Source: Centropus unirufus (taxonomy: Eukaryota > Chordata > Aves > Cuculiformes > Centropidae). From it: a DNA stretch of 64,000 bases. Both the position numbers and the translations under genes were made by a program. Positions 40,245-52,997 of this stretch are shown here, piece after piece. Location: NCBI GenBank assembly GCA_013397695.1, contig VYZI01000053.1, positions 1,900,174-1,964,173 on the forward strand, read 5' to 3'. The notes under the pieces were generated by a model, which made no database searches, was not told where the DNA came from, and saw nothing but the letters and a program-made list of their open reading frames with translations. Numbering within the stretch: position 1 is the first letter of the stretch; every line of letters starts with the position of its first letter.

Positions 40245-40332
40245 AGGGGTTGTCCTACCCAGACACAGGAGTTGGATTCAATGATCCTTGTGGATCCCTT
40301 CCAACCCAGATCATTCCATGATTCTATAATCT
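40245..40332 (+). mobile_element. CR1 3' end with terminal tail
   Basis: GGGGTTGTCCTACCCAGACA, CAATGATCCTTGTGGATCCC and TTCCATGATTCTATA form the CR1 3' terminus in plus orientation. It is a short 5'-truncated copy preceded by a TG/TA-rich stretch. Confidence 0.85.
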
Positions 40333-41728
40333 CTTTGCTTTGTCTTTCCCTGATGCATTATTTTAGTGTTGAACTGTAACTTCTCTCTTTCGGGGTATTT
40401 CTGAATTGCCATTCTTTAATTGGATAACTCAAAGCTTTCACCGCTGTGGGAATTGTCCTCTACAAGTTGCATTTTTATAAGCCTAAATTTAAATATTACA
40501 GCAGCAGAAGTTGGGATACTCCAGTCTTTGAAGTATTCTTTGTTTTGCAATGAGCATAAAACTGAATGATACTGGTTACTGGGCTTTGTAGCTTCTTAGT
40601 ATTATGACATTTGTCTAATTTTAGTGGCTATGTGGAGTTTTTCCAGTTACGCACCTATAGTATACCAGGGAGCACTGTTTCAGCATGTTTGTAGCTTTTC
40701 CATGTTCCTATGAGTTTTATGAATGCAGGTTTATTGACCCCTAGAGGGCTGTTAGGAAAAAGGCTGGTAATGTAATAAATGCTAAATGAACATAAAAAAA
40801 TATTTACATTTTTCTGTTTGTTTCAATGTTTTGTTTGATTTTTTTTTTTCCTTCTGTTTGCAGGTAGATTGGCTCCCAAACTTCATTTCTCATGTCCTGT
40901 TTCCTGCTTCTGCAGAGTTGCCTGTTACAGCGACTTCTGTTAACAATGTCTGCGAAACACATAGCCACGTGTCTGCCTTTTAGTGAACACTTGTAGCTGA
41001 GTATTTTAAAATTATAGTATAGCAGAAAGTTAAAAAAGATAAAGGGTTTTTTGTGCTCTGCAAGATGGGCTTGTTTTTAATTAGCTAAAAAAGCTAGTAA
41101 CTTCTTGGGAAGTTACACTATAAATGAATTAAAGAAGTTCTGAATCATCTGCTCGAGTTTCAATGACCTCTGAATGTTTATGAAATAGCTACAATTTATC
41201 ACTAATATCCTGAAACCTTCAATTTAATAAAATCGTTTAAAACAGTATTTTTTATGCTAAAGCAGCATGTAAAATACTGCACTTTCAGTAAATTTTTAAA
41301 CTAATTTTAAGTAGCTGTAGTATTTTTAATCATTTAGTTGAAATAGTAACTTTCTGGGAGATGAAATTATCCCCATGCTATGCTGTGAAAGCCACTTCCA
41401 GGCATTTATTTCACATGAATTAAAATGAAGTACAATGCAAATTGAACTGTTTATTAGCAATACATGAAGTAAGTCTGTTTGATAAACTTAACTGCACTTA
41501 AATTGTGCATCTGCTGTGTTTCCAAGTATTGGAATTAAAAATTAAGTCCTGTTGTATTTTTATGCAAGTTTTGCACAGTTCATTTTTTTATATTGTAGGT
41601 TTAATCTTACTATTTTAATAGTAAAGTCTATGTTTTTACCAGTGAAATTATGATGAAATACTCCTTTAAATTTTGGCTATTTTTAAATTGTTAAAAAAAA
41701 GGCCAAATGTATTTTTTTTTACATTTAG

Positions 41729-43251
41729 TAATATTTAGTGTGCTTATTGCATAAACCCCATTGCTTCAAGTCCAACTTAGCAATCGAAAATGTCCAAAAG
41801 ACCTCAGATTCATATTTTTGTGGGAGCACCCAGTATTCCAAGCCTGCTGGAGGTGTCGGAGCAAAGCAGTTCAGCACCTGCAGGTGAAAAATGGAGAGAA
41901 CTCCGCTGTTTTTGGGGTACACGTGGTCTTTTTTCTGATGAAGCCCAAGGTGCGGACTGCTCAGTGTTTCAGGCAGAAAGCTCTGAAGGCCCAGCGGTTC
42001 CTGCAAATAGGGAGAGCTCTGAGCAGGGGAATTTAAGGATAGCAGAAGAATATTTGACATCTCTTGTACCTGTGGCAGTAACTTGTGCCAGTGCATCTCA
42101 AATGACAGAAAGCTTAGTTTGTTCTGATTATCAAATACCTGGGGGCAGACACAAGTGTGGACGTGGAAATGGAGCTTCACATCAACACCTCCTGTACAAA
42201 TCTGGGGAATCAGCTGGACAAGGTGAACAATCCCCTGGCCTCACGGGAGGAATCATCCATCATTTGGAAGTGAACAGCTCTGACGTTTCTGCTCTGGTTG
42301 CCAGTAATCAGCAGATCACCATACACCTAGGGTCTGAGGGACCTCGTTCAGATCATACGAGTCATCACCATGGATGTCTCGGTCAATATCCAGATGTGGC
42401 TTTCCCCCGAAATCAAGAGCTCGAACCAAGAGGTTGTTCAGAGTCTGCAGTGTCAGCAGATACCGAGTTTCGTGGTGTGATGACTTCAAGTCAGATGGCT
42501 GTTTGCCCACAGGAGCGGAATGAGATGCCAAAAGGGGTCGCAAAACTGACAGAAACGGGCCAAAAACCTGAAGAAAGGCAGTATGATCACTTCCAATTTG
42601 ATTCTGGGGTCGGAACATATCTAACTGGGGCTGAAACGGAACATAAAGAAGAATGTACAAATTCCCTTGAACTTTTCTGCTCTGAGGGTGATGGGAAAGA
42701 TGTTTGCCTTGAGGCTACAAGACGTGCTCAGGAAAATAGAGAAGAGACTCAAGAACTTAATGTTTCTGCTGGGCAGCTTGGAAATGACATCCACATTCAG
42801 CCTTTAAGCTCAGGAATATTGTGCTCTCAAGTAGGCCAGAAGAGCCCTTGTAAGAGAACCCGCAAGTGTGAAGATTCTTCCCCTGATTTTCACTCGGAGT
42901 TTAAAAGGCAACTGAAATCCAAGAGAGCTAAACTGAATTCTCCTCCAGCTGGTACTGGAGTGAGAGTGGGTGAGGAGAGGATGGTGGAGTTCAAGAAACT
43001 TCAAAAGAAACTCTCATCACTTAAGAATTGTTGCTGTAAAACCCACAAGTACAATATTTTGGTCGCAATAGTACATCCTTGTCACATCAAAGAAATACAG
43101 GTGAAGACTAAACCAAAATCTTCTTGTAAAGTTCCTGTAGCAACAATTGTAGTGATTGACCAGTCAGAAGTTGAGAGGAAGGTGGTGCTGTGGCGTGGTG
43201 CTGCGTTTTGGTCCCTCACGGTGTTCCCTGGGGATATTGTGCTGCTCACAG
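41729..43251 (+). CDS. SHLD2: SHLD2 first coding exon
   Basis: Coding begins at 41790. The preferred acceptor is the poly-T stretch ending ACATTTAG at 41728, so 41729-41789 would be 5' UTR; a weaker acceptor ends at 41780. The exon carries 487 codons plus one nt and ends CTCACAG|GTGAGA. An open frame runs on to 43307 but this is intron. Confidence 0.92.
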
Positions 43252-46200
43252 GTGAGAAGTCATTCGTTTGCCCTTTTAAAATGTCAGTCTTTGAAATGCC
43301 TGTTTAAAGCAGAACAGTGTGGAACCGTGTCCCGAGTTGGAAGGAATCCCCAAGGATCATTGAGTCCAACTCCTGTCCCTGCACAGGACAACCCCAACAT
43401 TCACCCCATGTGTCGAAATGCGTTATCCAAATGCTTCTGGAATGTGGTCGGGCTTGATGCCATGACTGCTTCCCTAGGGAGCTGTTCCAGTGTTCCACCA
43501 CCCTCTGGATGCAGAACCTTTTCCTACAATCTGACTTAAACCTCCCCTGGTGCATCTCCCTTTCGCTCCCTCAGGTCCTATCATTGGTCACCAGAGAAGA
43601 GATCGGGGCCTGCTCCTCCTGGTAGATTAAAATAAAAAAATCACATTTTGAGAGAGGTCACCTGAAAGAAGTCTTTCACACCTGTTTCTATGATGGTTCT
43701 GTAAGCAAGAAAATTATTATGTGCTTGAATATTGTTGATAGGTGTGTTGATAAGGTTGCTTTTTGTCTTGCAGATACAATAATATATGAGAACCTTTGGT
43801 GTGGAGAAATCATGCTGCAGTCTACGTTTACCAGTCAGTTACTGAATCTGGGGAACTGCTCGGCGCTCAATCCAGAAGAATGTAAGATTAACGATAAAGT
43901 GGAAATGTGAGCAACTGAGAGGCAAAAACACTGTAGGAAAGTGACAGGAGCCCCTGTGGAGAGGATGTGGATATGACATCAGATAGGAGCGTGCCATTTG
44001 TGGTAAAGCTGGGAGGTTACCATTCAAAACACCGAACTCCGAAAAACTGAATTCTTTTAAGAAACAGCAGTTGTCCCAGGATTTGGCCATAAAATGTCTG
44101 AGATTTCCTAATAATTCAAGTATTTGCAAAAACTTTAGGGAGTTATAAAATAGATCAATTCAGGGGATGTAATTCGTGGAAGGCTGCTAAGCACAACGTT
44201 TCTAAAGATGCCTCAACCATGGAGAGTTGGAGACTAAGGGGAAAATACAGTGGAAGTATCGCCATGAACTTGCATTGCTCTTACTTTCTTTTTGCTGTCC
44301 ATTATTTTCAGCTGTTTAGGGCAGGTTTGGGGGTAAATTATCAAGAACTTGATAATTCTTGATTCTTATCAGCTATGAGACAAGATTTCTTTCCCATTTT
44401 GGTGTCATTTAAAATATTGTGCTTCGCTTAACTTTGGGATGCTGTCAAGAGGAGGCAGACAAAGTATAGTTTCATTTTGGCTCAAGTGTTCCACTTCTAA
44501 GGAACTTCTTGCCTTGGAATTACTGTGAAATGGTTTGGATTTTGCCAGTGTAAATATGTAACAACCAACAGATCTTATACTTCTAAGCTTAAAATAAAAA
44601 GGTGTGCCCATTTAACTTGGTCTTTTTATATCAGTTTATCCTCTAGTGGATGGTGGTGTTCTCCGTGACTTATTGGCGTACGTCTCATCGAAGTTCCCCC
44701 ACTTTGGTGACATGCCCCGAAGACGGGTGCAGAGGCTGGATAGTGTTCAGTATGTGCAGCTGGACCAGCTCCAGCCAAACACCTTGGTTCACTCAGTCTT
44801 GAAAATCATCAACATTGCCATTTTAACAGGTGGGTTCATGCCCTGGACTTCAACTTCCAAAACTTCAGCGGCAGGTAAAAATTTAATAGTAATTTTTCCG
44901 GGTGATTCTTATTGTTCCTCATTCCGTACGGTCATGTTTCAGATAGGAATCGTAAGTAAAACCTTTGTAATCATCCCCTCTTGGAGGCATGGCGGTTAGG
45001 GAAATGGAGTTGGAAGCAGGAAGGAAATGATGCGTGTAGTCAGCCGTGGAGCTGTTATTCTTTACAGAACCATTGTTTCAGTGCTTGACTTTGAGCTTTG
45101 CGCATAAACTTGGTCACATCGCACTGTCACCTTGTAACACCGCTTGCGCTAGGAAGATTCAAACTTTTAGTCACGCTGGTATCGTTTATTCATTATAAAT
45201 TGAGAATTTTGAAGAAAGAAATCTTAATTTATTGTTGTACATAAACATCTAACAATTCCGAGATTTAAAGCAAGAGTTCTTGTTCAAAAATGATGTGTGT
45301 ATGAAAGATAATGTGGTTTCGGTGTGGAACTGAAGCCACAGGCAGCATCCTGAGGAAGAGCACTGTGTATCTTAATTGCTCCCACTTATACGTACTGTTA
45401 TTCATCCCCTTAGCATGCTCGTGCATGTCTATAGCTTTGTTTTATGTGAAAACTTCTAGAGATGTTTCTTTGAGCGTATTCCAAGGAAACTACAGGAAAT
45501 TTAACTGCCAGTTATGAGAGTCTTGCTGCTGAGACACTGAGTACAATTTCTTTCCAGTCATACCAGACAGTATGAGTGGGAGCTGGAAGATGCTCAGATA
45601 CCTGCTCTTTCAAAGGGAGGTGTCGAGTTGCTGACTATTTAGGTGGAAAAAGGCAAATTAATATACTTGATGTCTGCCTTAGGACTGGACTCATGTTGCT
45701 GAGGAAATCTGGTTGCTTTCATTTCATTTGAAAAGTATTCTTGTTTGGGTATAATTGTATCATAAAACATGCTAGCAGCATGGTCTCAATATGGTTTTGT
45801 GTGCTTATATGCATTTTACTGTACAAGTCACATAACTTCAAACTTTTTCAGAGGCTGTCTATAGCTACAGAGGTGGAAACCAAAGGAAAATTATTCTGAC
45901 AGTAGAACAGAACAGAGATCAAAGCTACAGGATGGTGCTGTGGGGAGCAGGGGCTGCCTGGTGCCCTCAACTTCAAAGGAAAAAAGGTAAAGCCCTTGTC
46001 CCTGTGGGCAGCTGCAAAAGCATTTTTGTGATGCTGTTCATATCTTTAAACTGCTCGGCTGGTAACGTTTTTCCATTCAACTTTAAGTACTGCGCTTGGA
46101 AGGGCAAGACACTTGATACCAAATTTAACATGTCCTCTGTTTAGAAGTAGCGCCAGCAGGCGCGCATTAAAGATGGAAGCTGATTAATAACATGAAGATT

Positions 46201-49200
46201 TTCTTCTTGTAGACATTGCCAACTTTTCCTTATTAGAGCTGTCAAGAAACTTCAGAACTGGTTTATTTTCAGAAAGTTGAATTATCTTGAAAGCTGAATC
46301 CAGTACATGGGAAAGGAAGGCTTCCTCCTGTTATGGGAGGACTCATACAAAGGTCACATAGGGAAAGGAAAAGCCCTACATGTCATCAGGCCTGATAAGA
46401 AGTTGCCAGAGCTCACCATATGAGAAGGCCTTGCTTATTTGCCTCTTAATCTCATAAATTACCTTGGCTTGCTATAAATTAACCAGGGTATAGAAAGTAA
46501 ACTCTTCTGTTTGCTTTTTCGTTCTGCAGATCATCTGTGGGACTTCAAACACCTTCTGGTCCAACGTAGCTCTGTCTCAGGTGACTTGGAACTGCACACC
46601 ACTCCGTGGTCATCCTGTGAGTGTTTGTTTGATGATGATAAAAGGGCAATTGAATTTAGAGAAAAGTTTCAGAAAAGCCAAACGTCCCTTGTGCGGCTGA
46701 CGAAGCTCTCGGCACATTTGGAGGAAAAATGCTCAGGTAAAGTTATTACCCATAGCTCTGCAATGTCTGTTTTGCAGTGCATAACTAAGCACAAAAAGGT
46801 GTTTCGATGAGGTAGAATGCTTTGAAGTCAGTGCAGTTGTTGGAGTCCAGATCTGTTCTGCTCAGTACCCAGCCAGACTGTGATCGCATTTGACACGGTC
46901 ACCGCCTCGCAGATAAAACTAGAATATTGCCAAGGTTGATGTTAAACATTAAATCAAGTTGGTATTGCAGCATTCAACTCTGTATAAATAGCATAAAGGT
47001 ACTTTGTTAAAGCTGTGATTCTCAGTGTCTCTGGATTAGTGTGGAAGTAAAGCCATTGGAAATTATTTGCACAATTCTAATTTCTTGGACTCTTATTTAA
47101 GCTCTTTTCTATTGGGATCTATCATAATAGTACCTAAAAATGTAGCTCTTTTACGTGTCTTTAATGTTTCACTGCAATGATTTTTGACTGCATAAATTAT
47201 CCCTAAAAAGATGAGCATGTGGCATGATAAGAAAAAAAAATCAATTGAGTTTGATTTGGTTTTGGATCAGCTGTAAACCTTGCTTTTGCTTTCAGTTATG
47301 AATAAAACTGCATGCAGATTTGACTGAAAATGTTTTTGTAGGAGTGGTTCAAGTGAAAGCCCGGATCTCGGAACTGAAGTTCACCATTTCAACTGGCCAA
47401 TACCAGCAGCTCCTCTTCCGTGCTGACACCCCACTGGAGTATGTGTTGGCTTCCCTGCCCAAAATTACATTTTGGGGTTGTGCTAAATGTGGTTTGGAAC
47501 TACAGGCAGACGAGAACATGATCTACAAGCAATGTATTAGATGTTTGCCCAGCAACAAAGTGAAGAAGTTCTACAGGTAAACAAAACAAAACTGAAATAA
47601 AGCATGGTATTAGGGAAGTAAACTACAAATTTCTCCGTTTTATGTTACTCCATGTAAAAAATCTGTTTATAGGGTGTGGTTAGCAATTTCTGTTTTTCTA
47701 ACGGATTCTCAAGGAGCTGTTCTTGAGCTGCTGTGTTATATTTTCATTATTTATAGGTGATATTCTTTGTTTAAACCAAAACATTTTTATTTGAGTACTA
47801 CATCACACAGTAATGAGACTTACCCAGTACTGTCCCAGTGAGTTAAGATTGAGTGGAAACTCGAGGACCAAAGGAAAACTCCTTGAACATCTCGTTTTGA
47901 CCTAAGTTTGAAATGGTACGAACACACAACCACGTTTTTAGACTGATTAATGAATTTTAGCCTTGTAGAAATAGTATTAACAAATATTTTCAGTGTAGTC
48001 TCATGGAGAGCAGAGGTACTAAGCTCTCAGCAGAGGGCACTGTGAGCCAAGCTCACGTTATGTAGAGAAAAGAAACTAAACTGATCCAGTAGATGTAAGA
48101 ACAACGTTATTAACTAGTTGTTCAGTTTTAAAATTTATCGAGAGCTTTTGAAATGTCTGTATCATAGCAGCTTGAAAGACAGGTAGAGAAGGTTAATTGA
48201 GGCAATCATTTTAACGTTTTAAAAGTGAATATGTGAGTATTTAAAAAGTGACAGTAATGATGAGGCAGAAGATCCTAGAAACTTAGACTTTACACACATA
48301 TGACAGCACTTATTTCCATATTAAAATAGCAGCACTTAAATATTTCCATATTTCTTTCAGCTAGGACAATATGAATATCAAAATAGAAGAAATCGTGAAA
48401 CTAAGAGAAGGAAAAATGTTTTGTATTTCAGAGTTCACCTAGATTTCGGGTATCACGGATAGGTCCTTGTCTCTTAAATCTGCTTTTGCCCAGATTTCAG
48501 TTTTCTAGCATCCCTGGAGTCTGGTGTGATGGTAGCATTTCCTTCAGCTAATTCATTTTTTAGTCTATACGATTGAACATTTGTCATATAAAACAATTAA
48601 GATTTTAACAGTAGCAGGAATGAGATAGGAGACTCGGGTACTTGGGCTCAGCAGGGGTTGAATCAAACCCTTTTCCACTAGTGAAAACCCCATTTCACTG
48701 CCATGCTTCACCGTCCTTGTATACAGGCACTGAACACTCTTGGTAGCCTAGAAGGAGTATTTTGGTGGAATTCTGGATGCCTTTGGATGTAGTTAAGTCC
48801 CTAAATAGATTTTTTTTTTTGTGATGATTTAGATTTGCCATATTTAAGGAATAATGTTGATCACAAAACAGCGGTTTCTGTTGCACTGGGGAAAGAATCA
48901 ACAGCGCTCAGCTGTTTTGCAGGCTGTATTGGATTTTCTTTCTCACCATGATAGTTCACCCTTTTTGCAGTAAATAAGATTATCTGAAAGGAGACTTAGA
49001 TGGCCTTGCAAACAGAGTATGAGGAGCAGGTAGTCAGCATGTGGTAACCAGGAATGAAGCGACGTTAATCTTCCCTAACACATCACCTGGTTTATGAATT
49101 CCATCTGCAGACCACGCTTGCCTGGGGCTTTGAAAGCTTTAATTCTTGCAGCATCTCTTGGTACATTTCTCCGCAAACATTAATTCTACTGCTTCTAAAA

Positions 49201-50762
49201 TGTTTGTTGTTTCTAAGTCATCATTTTCATGTACTGAAGCATAAATTGCCTAACCCAAAATATACATTTCTTCCGGGATAAACTAGCAATGGCCCACGAT
49301 TACTTGGGAAGCTGAGCGCAGAAGTGTAGGGATGTTTAAGCTTCCTCTCATAAAGGGATCCAGCAGTCTTTAATGACTACAAATAGTCTGGGCCTTGGTT
49401 TCTGTCTAAACCAACAGGTTTGAAACAATCCCACAGATAATCCGAGTTCTCTTATGATCACTTCACTGAAGATAATGAAAGTGTATTAACATTTAGACTT
49501 TAAATAAAAATGCATTAACATTTAGACTTTAAATATGTAAAGGAAGTTCAAAGCAATAAATGAGATAATATGAATTTCATAACGCTGCAGTTCTCATTGT
49601 CTTCCAGGAAAAGAGCGCTGCTAAAGCATTGTGTTCAGTTGTCTTGAACATAAAGCTTGCTTCATAGCTTCAGAAGTTATTTTAATATTGAGTAGTAAAT
49701 TCAGCATATCTGTCGCAAACTCATTCCAGCTCCACGGATTTGGCAAAGTTGAGCTCACAAAGATATGTTACTTTTACTGGTTCTTTCTGTTATGTTAGAG
49801 TAATACTACATTGTATTCCTTTCGTTCAGAAATGTGGCTTCAATAAAAAAATAAAACATAGCAGCTAACTTCCATTGGTGTTTTCTTTTCTGATCTAGAC
49901 CTGCTCTGATGACAGTAGAAGATGGAGGACACGAAATCTACGTTCATGTGGTCTCCGAGTTGATGGAAAAAATCTTTCTCAATATTCCTGCGGACTGGCT
50001 GAACAGATCAGTAGGTGCTGTATCATGATTTACGTGGGATAGAAACAAGCATCACAGTCCATAATGGAAGTAAAACTTTTAATCACTGACAATTTAGAAT
50101 CGGGATGAGCTTGCTCTGGCAATAGTGGTTGCTCATATTGTATCAGACTTGGGAAAAAATAAAAAAAAAACATCTTGAAAGAGAACTCCTCAGTTGCTGT
50201 CTGACAAATTCGGGAAGTCAGAGCTTGAGGCAGCAACAACGAGGCATGAGATGGTACGGACGTTTGTTATATGTTGGATAATTATGCATTCTGTAACTAA
50301 ATTAATTCCTTTTGTGCCAAATAGCATCTCTCAGCAGGTTTTAGAAATAGCTGACATGCTTTCATGATGTAAGTAACCGAGCGGGGTTTCAGGTGGGTGT
50401 CACTTGGTCCTGTTTGGCTCCTGGGGAGGTGTTTTTCATGCCTCACAGGCGATAAGATTGAATGAGAGCAGCCTATGGTGCATTGTTTTGTTGGTTTTAA
50501 AAAAAAACAAAAAAACACAAAGGTGAAATCTGAATGATAGGTGCTGTTCTGAAAATAAAGAGTAAATCAGACTCTTCTGTCTTTTGCAGTGTCCTCTTCG
50601 GATATAACCTACAGCGCAGTTGTAGCAGATCTGTGTCATTTGCTGCTGGCAGATACGGAAGCATCCTATTTATTGGAAATCAGGAGCCATTTTATGCTGG
50701 ATGAAAACAGCTGTCCTTTGCAAAAGGATTTCCATCTGCTAAATTTTCATCTTGATCTCTGA
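41790..50762 (+). CDS. SHLD2: SHLD2, shieldin complex subunit 2
   Basis: SHLD2 is the single-stranded-DNA-binding subunit of shieldin, which acts downstream of 53BP1-RIF1 to limit end resection at double-strand breaks. CDS is join 41790-43251, 43774-43881, 44635-44829, 45852-45986, 46530-46736, 47342-47576, 49899-50014, 50590-50762: 2,631 nt, 876 residues, all phases consistent. The N-terminus (QIHIFVGAP) corresponds to the conserved segment contacting SHLD3/REV7. Residues ~50-400 are low-complexity and poorly conserved, as expected. From ~415 the OB-fold region begins (YNILVAIVHPCHIKEI), followed by LLAYVSSK, LELHTTPWSSCECLFDD and a zinc-type pair C749-x2-C752 and C767-x2-C770. An in-frame TAG four codons before the ATG supports this start. 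The C-terminus is somewhat shorter than the human protein as I recall it. Confidence 0.95.
43305..43625 (-). mobile_element. CR1 fragment inside SHLD2 intron
   Basis: GAGTTGGAAGGAATCCCCAA, CACCCCATGTGTCGAAATGC, TTCCCTAGGGAGCTGTTCCA and GGATGCAGAACCTTTTCCTA match the CR1 3' region in reverse orientation. It begins only about 55 bp after the splice donor of the first coding exon. Confidence 0.9.
43774..43881 (+). CDS. SHLD2: SHLD2 coding exon 2
   Basis: Acceptor TTTTTGTCTTGCAG|, donor GAAT|GTAAGA; 108 nt. It encodes DTIIYENLWCGEIMLQSTF and SQLLNLG, closely matching the shieldin OB region. Confidence 0.93.
44635..44829 (+). CDS. SHLD2: SHLD2 coding exon 3
   Basis: Acceptor TTTTTATATCAG|, donor AACAG|GTGGGT; 195 nt. 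It encodes VLRDLLAYVSSKFPHFGDMP and LQPNTLVHSVLKIIN. Confidence 0.93.
45852..45986 (+). CDS. SHLD2: SHLD2 coding exon 4
   Basis: Acceptor CTTTTTCAG|, donor AAAAG|GTAAAG; 135 nt. It encodes EAVYSYRGGNQRKIILTVEQ and VLWGAGAAWCPQLQRKK. Confidence 0.94.
46530..46736 (+). CDS. SHLD2: SHLD2 coding exon 5
   Basis: Acceptor TTTTTCGTTCTGCAG|, donor TCAG|GTAAAG; 207 nt. It encodes HLWDFKHLLVQ and LELHTTPWSSCECLFDDD. Confidence 0.94.
47342..47576 (+). CDS. SHLD2: SHLD2 coding exon 6 (zinc-binding Cys pairs)
   Basis: Acceptor GTTTTTGTAG|, donor TACAG|GTAAAC; 235 nt. It contains GCAKCGLELQADEN and YKQCIRCLP, i.e. two CxxC pairs 14 residues apart, typical of a zinc ribbon inserted in an OB fold. Confidence 0.94.
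49485..49535. repeat. Short tandem duplication in SHLD2 intron
   Basis: ATTAACATTTAGACTTTAAA occurs twice with a 29-bp offset (49485 and 49514). It is a recent-looking local duplication without apparent function. Confidence 0.8.
49899..50014 (+). CDS. SHLD2: SHLD2 coding exon 7
   Basis: Acceptor TTTCTGATCTAG|, donor GTAG|GTGCTG; 116 nt. It encodes PALMTVEDGGHEIYVHV and LMEKIFLNIPADWLNRS. Confidence 0.93.
50590..50762 (+). CDS. SHLD2: SHLD2 last coding exon
   Basis: Acceptor GTCTTTTGCAG|. It encodes SSSDITYSAVVADLCHLLL and MLDENSCPLQKDFHLLNFHL before TGA at 50760-50762. Confidence 0.93.
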
Positions 50763-51391
50763 AACATTGACCTCTGCAATAGCTGAGTAACAGAGACCAA
50801 AGGAACAGACAGATGGTTAACAAAAGAAAAATGAATTAGCTCAAGGAAGCAAATATTTTTTAAAAGCACGAGAAAGTATTTTGGGTTTACTTATATACAA
50901 AAAAAATTCCCAAGAGGACTAGTATGGAATATCTGCTAATGATACTGCTGATGAATTGTCATAAAGTATGTTTTTTATCATGTGTTTTTATCTTAAAAAC
51001 TCTTACTGGGTGCCTCTTTTCCTTTTCTCCCAGAGCTCACTAGTATTGAGAAGACTGCATTTTTTATCAGATAGGGCAGCCTAGAAGAAGACAGCCCCAA
51101 TTCATGATTTGAGTTATAAGATTTTTGTTTGTCTTGATATGTTTTCCCTTGCTTTGCCATTGCGGTTGGTTTCCTTTTTTAAACAGCAGAATTTCTTCCA
51201 TTTCCCCTCAGCAATTTTACTGCCATTGTTTGCTTTCGTAAAAAAGAACTGTCTCACCGAATTTAATTTTGTGTATCTAGAACTTATTGCTCCAATTTAA
51301 TTAAGAGATTTTTAAACAGTTTAAACTGGTGCATCCTTTCATGGAGCCTTGAGATGATTTAATTTTAGTATTTATTCAGCATAAGCTGGCA

Positions 51392-51397
51392 AATAAA
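51392..51397 (+). terminator. SHLD2: Candidate SHLD2 poly(A) signal
   Basis: AATAAA occurs about 630 nt after the SHLD2 stop codon and is the first canonical hexamer I noticed. Poly(A) site use was not verified. Confidence 0.45.
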
Positions 51398-52649
51398 CTT
51401 GTATCACCTTAAGCCAATTTAATCAGTTTAACACAGGCCTGCAACATTTTCTCCCCACTTGATCAGATTTAGAAATGAATTTACTTCTTTTTAAAGTCTT
51501 AGTGTGTTCTGATAGTGATTTTTATCAGTAAAAGACTGAGTAAGTGACCACTGTGCCCGATTTCATGAGGTAAGAATCTCATAACTATTATTCTGTGGAA
51601 ATTATTAAAGGCGCTGTACATCACATGTGTCTTCCTGCATGAGCTAGTAAACCTCACTGAAACATTCCTATCAGTTTACTTTTAAGATCTTTAATGTTTA
51701 TTTCTGATTTGAATCATAGAGGGATATAATGCATTTGGTAAAATTGTTTTATTGTTGTAATCTAGGTATTTTGGAGTCTATGTATGGTTTTCCTGCCCAG
51801 ATCAAACCTCTTGTCTATTAGTCCTACAAAACCACTGAAAACCAATCTAAAATTAGAGAACAGCTTGTTGAGGTGCTGGTATTGCTCATTTAACAGATCT
51901 AACAAGGGTTGAATGTTTTGGATAATTCAATGAAATATAAGGGGTCCAGTCTCGTCTTGTATCCAGTGGTGCAGTTAGCAAGAAGGTCTAAAGGTACCTT
52001 GTACCATTTCAGCTGGGTGATTGGGTGACGTGGATTCTACCTTACGATTCCTCTCAGATACAGTCCCAGTCATAATATTTCCTTCAGATAATAACAATGT
52101 TACCAAAATGGAAAGAGTTCTCATCTCCCCAGTGAAGCCTCGCTATTTTTTTTTTAATATATCAAATGAATTAATTTCATATCCTGTTTGAAAGGAAGTT
52201 GGCTTTATTTCAGCTGTAGCATTTACAGTCGTCTCGGAACGTTATTGTACAAAATGATTTCCTGCCCTAGGCTGTCTGTCTGGTTTATGACTGTCCAGAG
52301 TGAAAGGTACAGAGTTCAAGTCCCCAGTGAACAATGAAGAACAGAAGACTGTCCTATTTATTTTATTTTGATTAAAAAGAATTGCTCTGAATTATCTCAC
52401 AGAGCAGTAATTTACTTAAGAAAGAAAACTCTAGCAGTAAAACAGAAGTATGTCTCGGGTGATTAAGCTAATTGGATTGTCAATGTAAGAATGGTCCATA
52501 CTAGGTCAAACCCAAGGTTCTTTAATCAACATTCTGTCTCCAGCAGAGACACATTTAGGGAAAAATAGATAAGGTCAGGATATGTCCATTGTATTACTTC
52601 CTTGGAGTACTCCTGCAAGCCTCCAATCCTTTATGACTTCAGGATTTGT

Positions 52650-52655
52650 TTTATT
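52650..52655 (-). terminator. SYT15: Candidate SYT15 poly(A) signal
   Basis: AATAAA on the minus strand lies about 345 nt past the SYT15 stop. Further copies are at 52357-52362, 52362-52367 and 52204-52209, so the used site is uncertain. Confidence 0.4.
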
Positions 52656-52997
52656 CCTCTTCCTTAGTGCCAGCACGGTCCTGTGCACTGGGATCAGCTG
52701 AAAACACCTACCTGAATTACTGCCAGAAAGACCCTGTGCCGACTGCCAGGAAGGGATGCTGCTAGGTTTTGATCAATAATCGCTCCGCTTTCCACTGTTC
52801 AGGTTCAAATGAGGTTTTATGTATAATGCCACTACTTTAAAAACATTGTAAATTCAGTAGCCAGTCAACATCTCTGGGCTCTCTTGTCTATTTAAGAGTA
52901 TAAAATGGACAAACACAATGTACCCCTTTTGATTATGAAAGCTTGTGAGACCTTTTCCATTTAAAAGTTGTTGGGTTTTTTTTTCCGTCCATGCTGT

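Larger units (their letters stand above)
23381..41728 (+). other. Inferred SHLD2 intron 1
   Basis: About 18 kb of mostly unique AT-rich DNA contains four recognisable CR1 pieces (24855, 29430, 34620, 40245) and the polypyrimidine tract near its start. No ORF here resembles a known protein. A strong acceptor-like stretch (poly-T then TTTGCAG at about 40861) could mark an alternative 5' UTR exon but has no supporting donor that I trust. Confidence 0.6.
43252..50589 (+). other. SHLD2 coding-region introns
   Basis: Introns are 43252-43773, 43882-44634, 44830-45851, 45987-46529, 46737-47341, 47577-49898 and 50015-50589. The first is about 60% CR1. The 2.3 kb intron 47577-49898 is AT-rich with a 29-bp-period duplication of about 22 bp at 49485-49535. 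I saw nothing else beyond splice sites. Confidence 0.85.
50763..52997. other. Convergent 3' UTRs and intergenic space of SHLD2 and SYT15
   Basis: About 2.2 kb separates the two stop codons. It contains the candidate poly(A) signals of both genes and no repeat or ORF of note. Confidence 0.75.
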
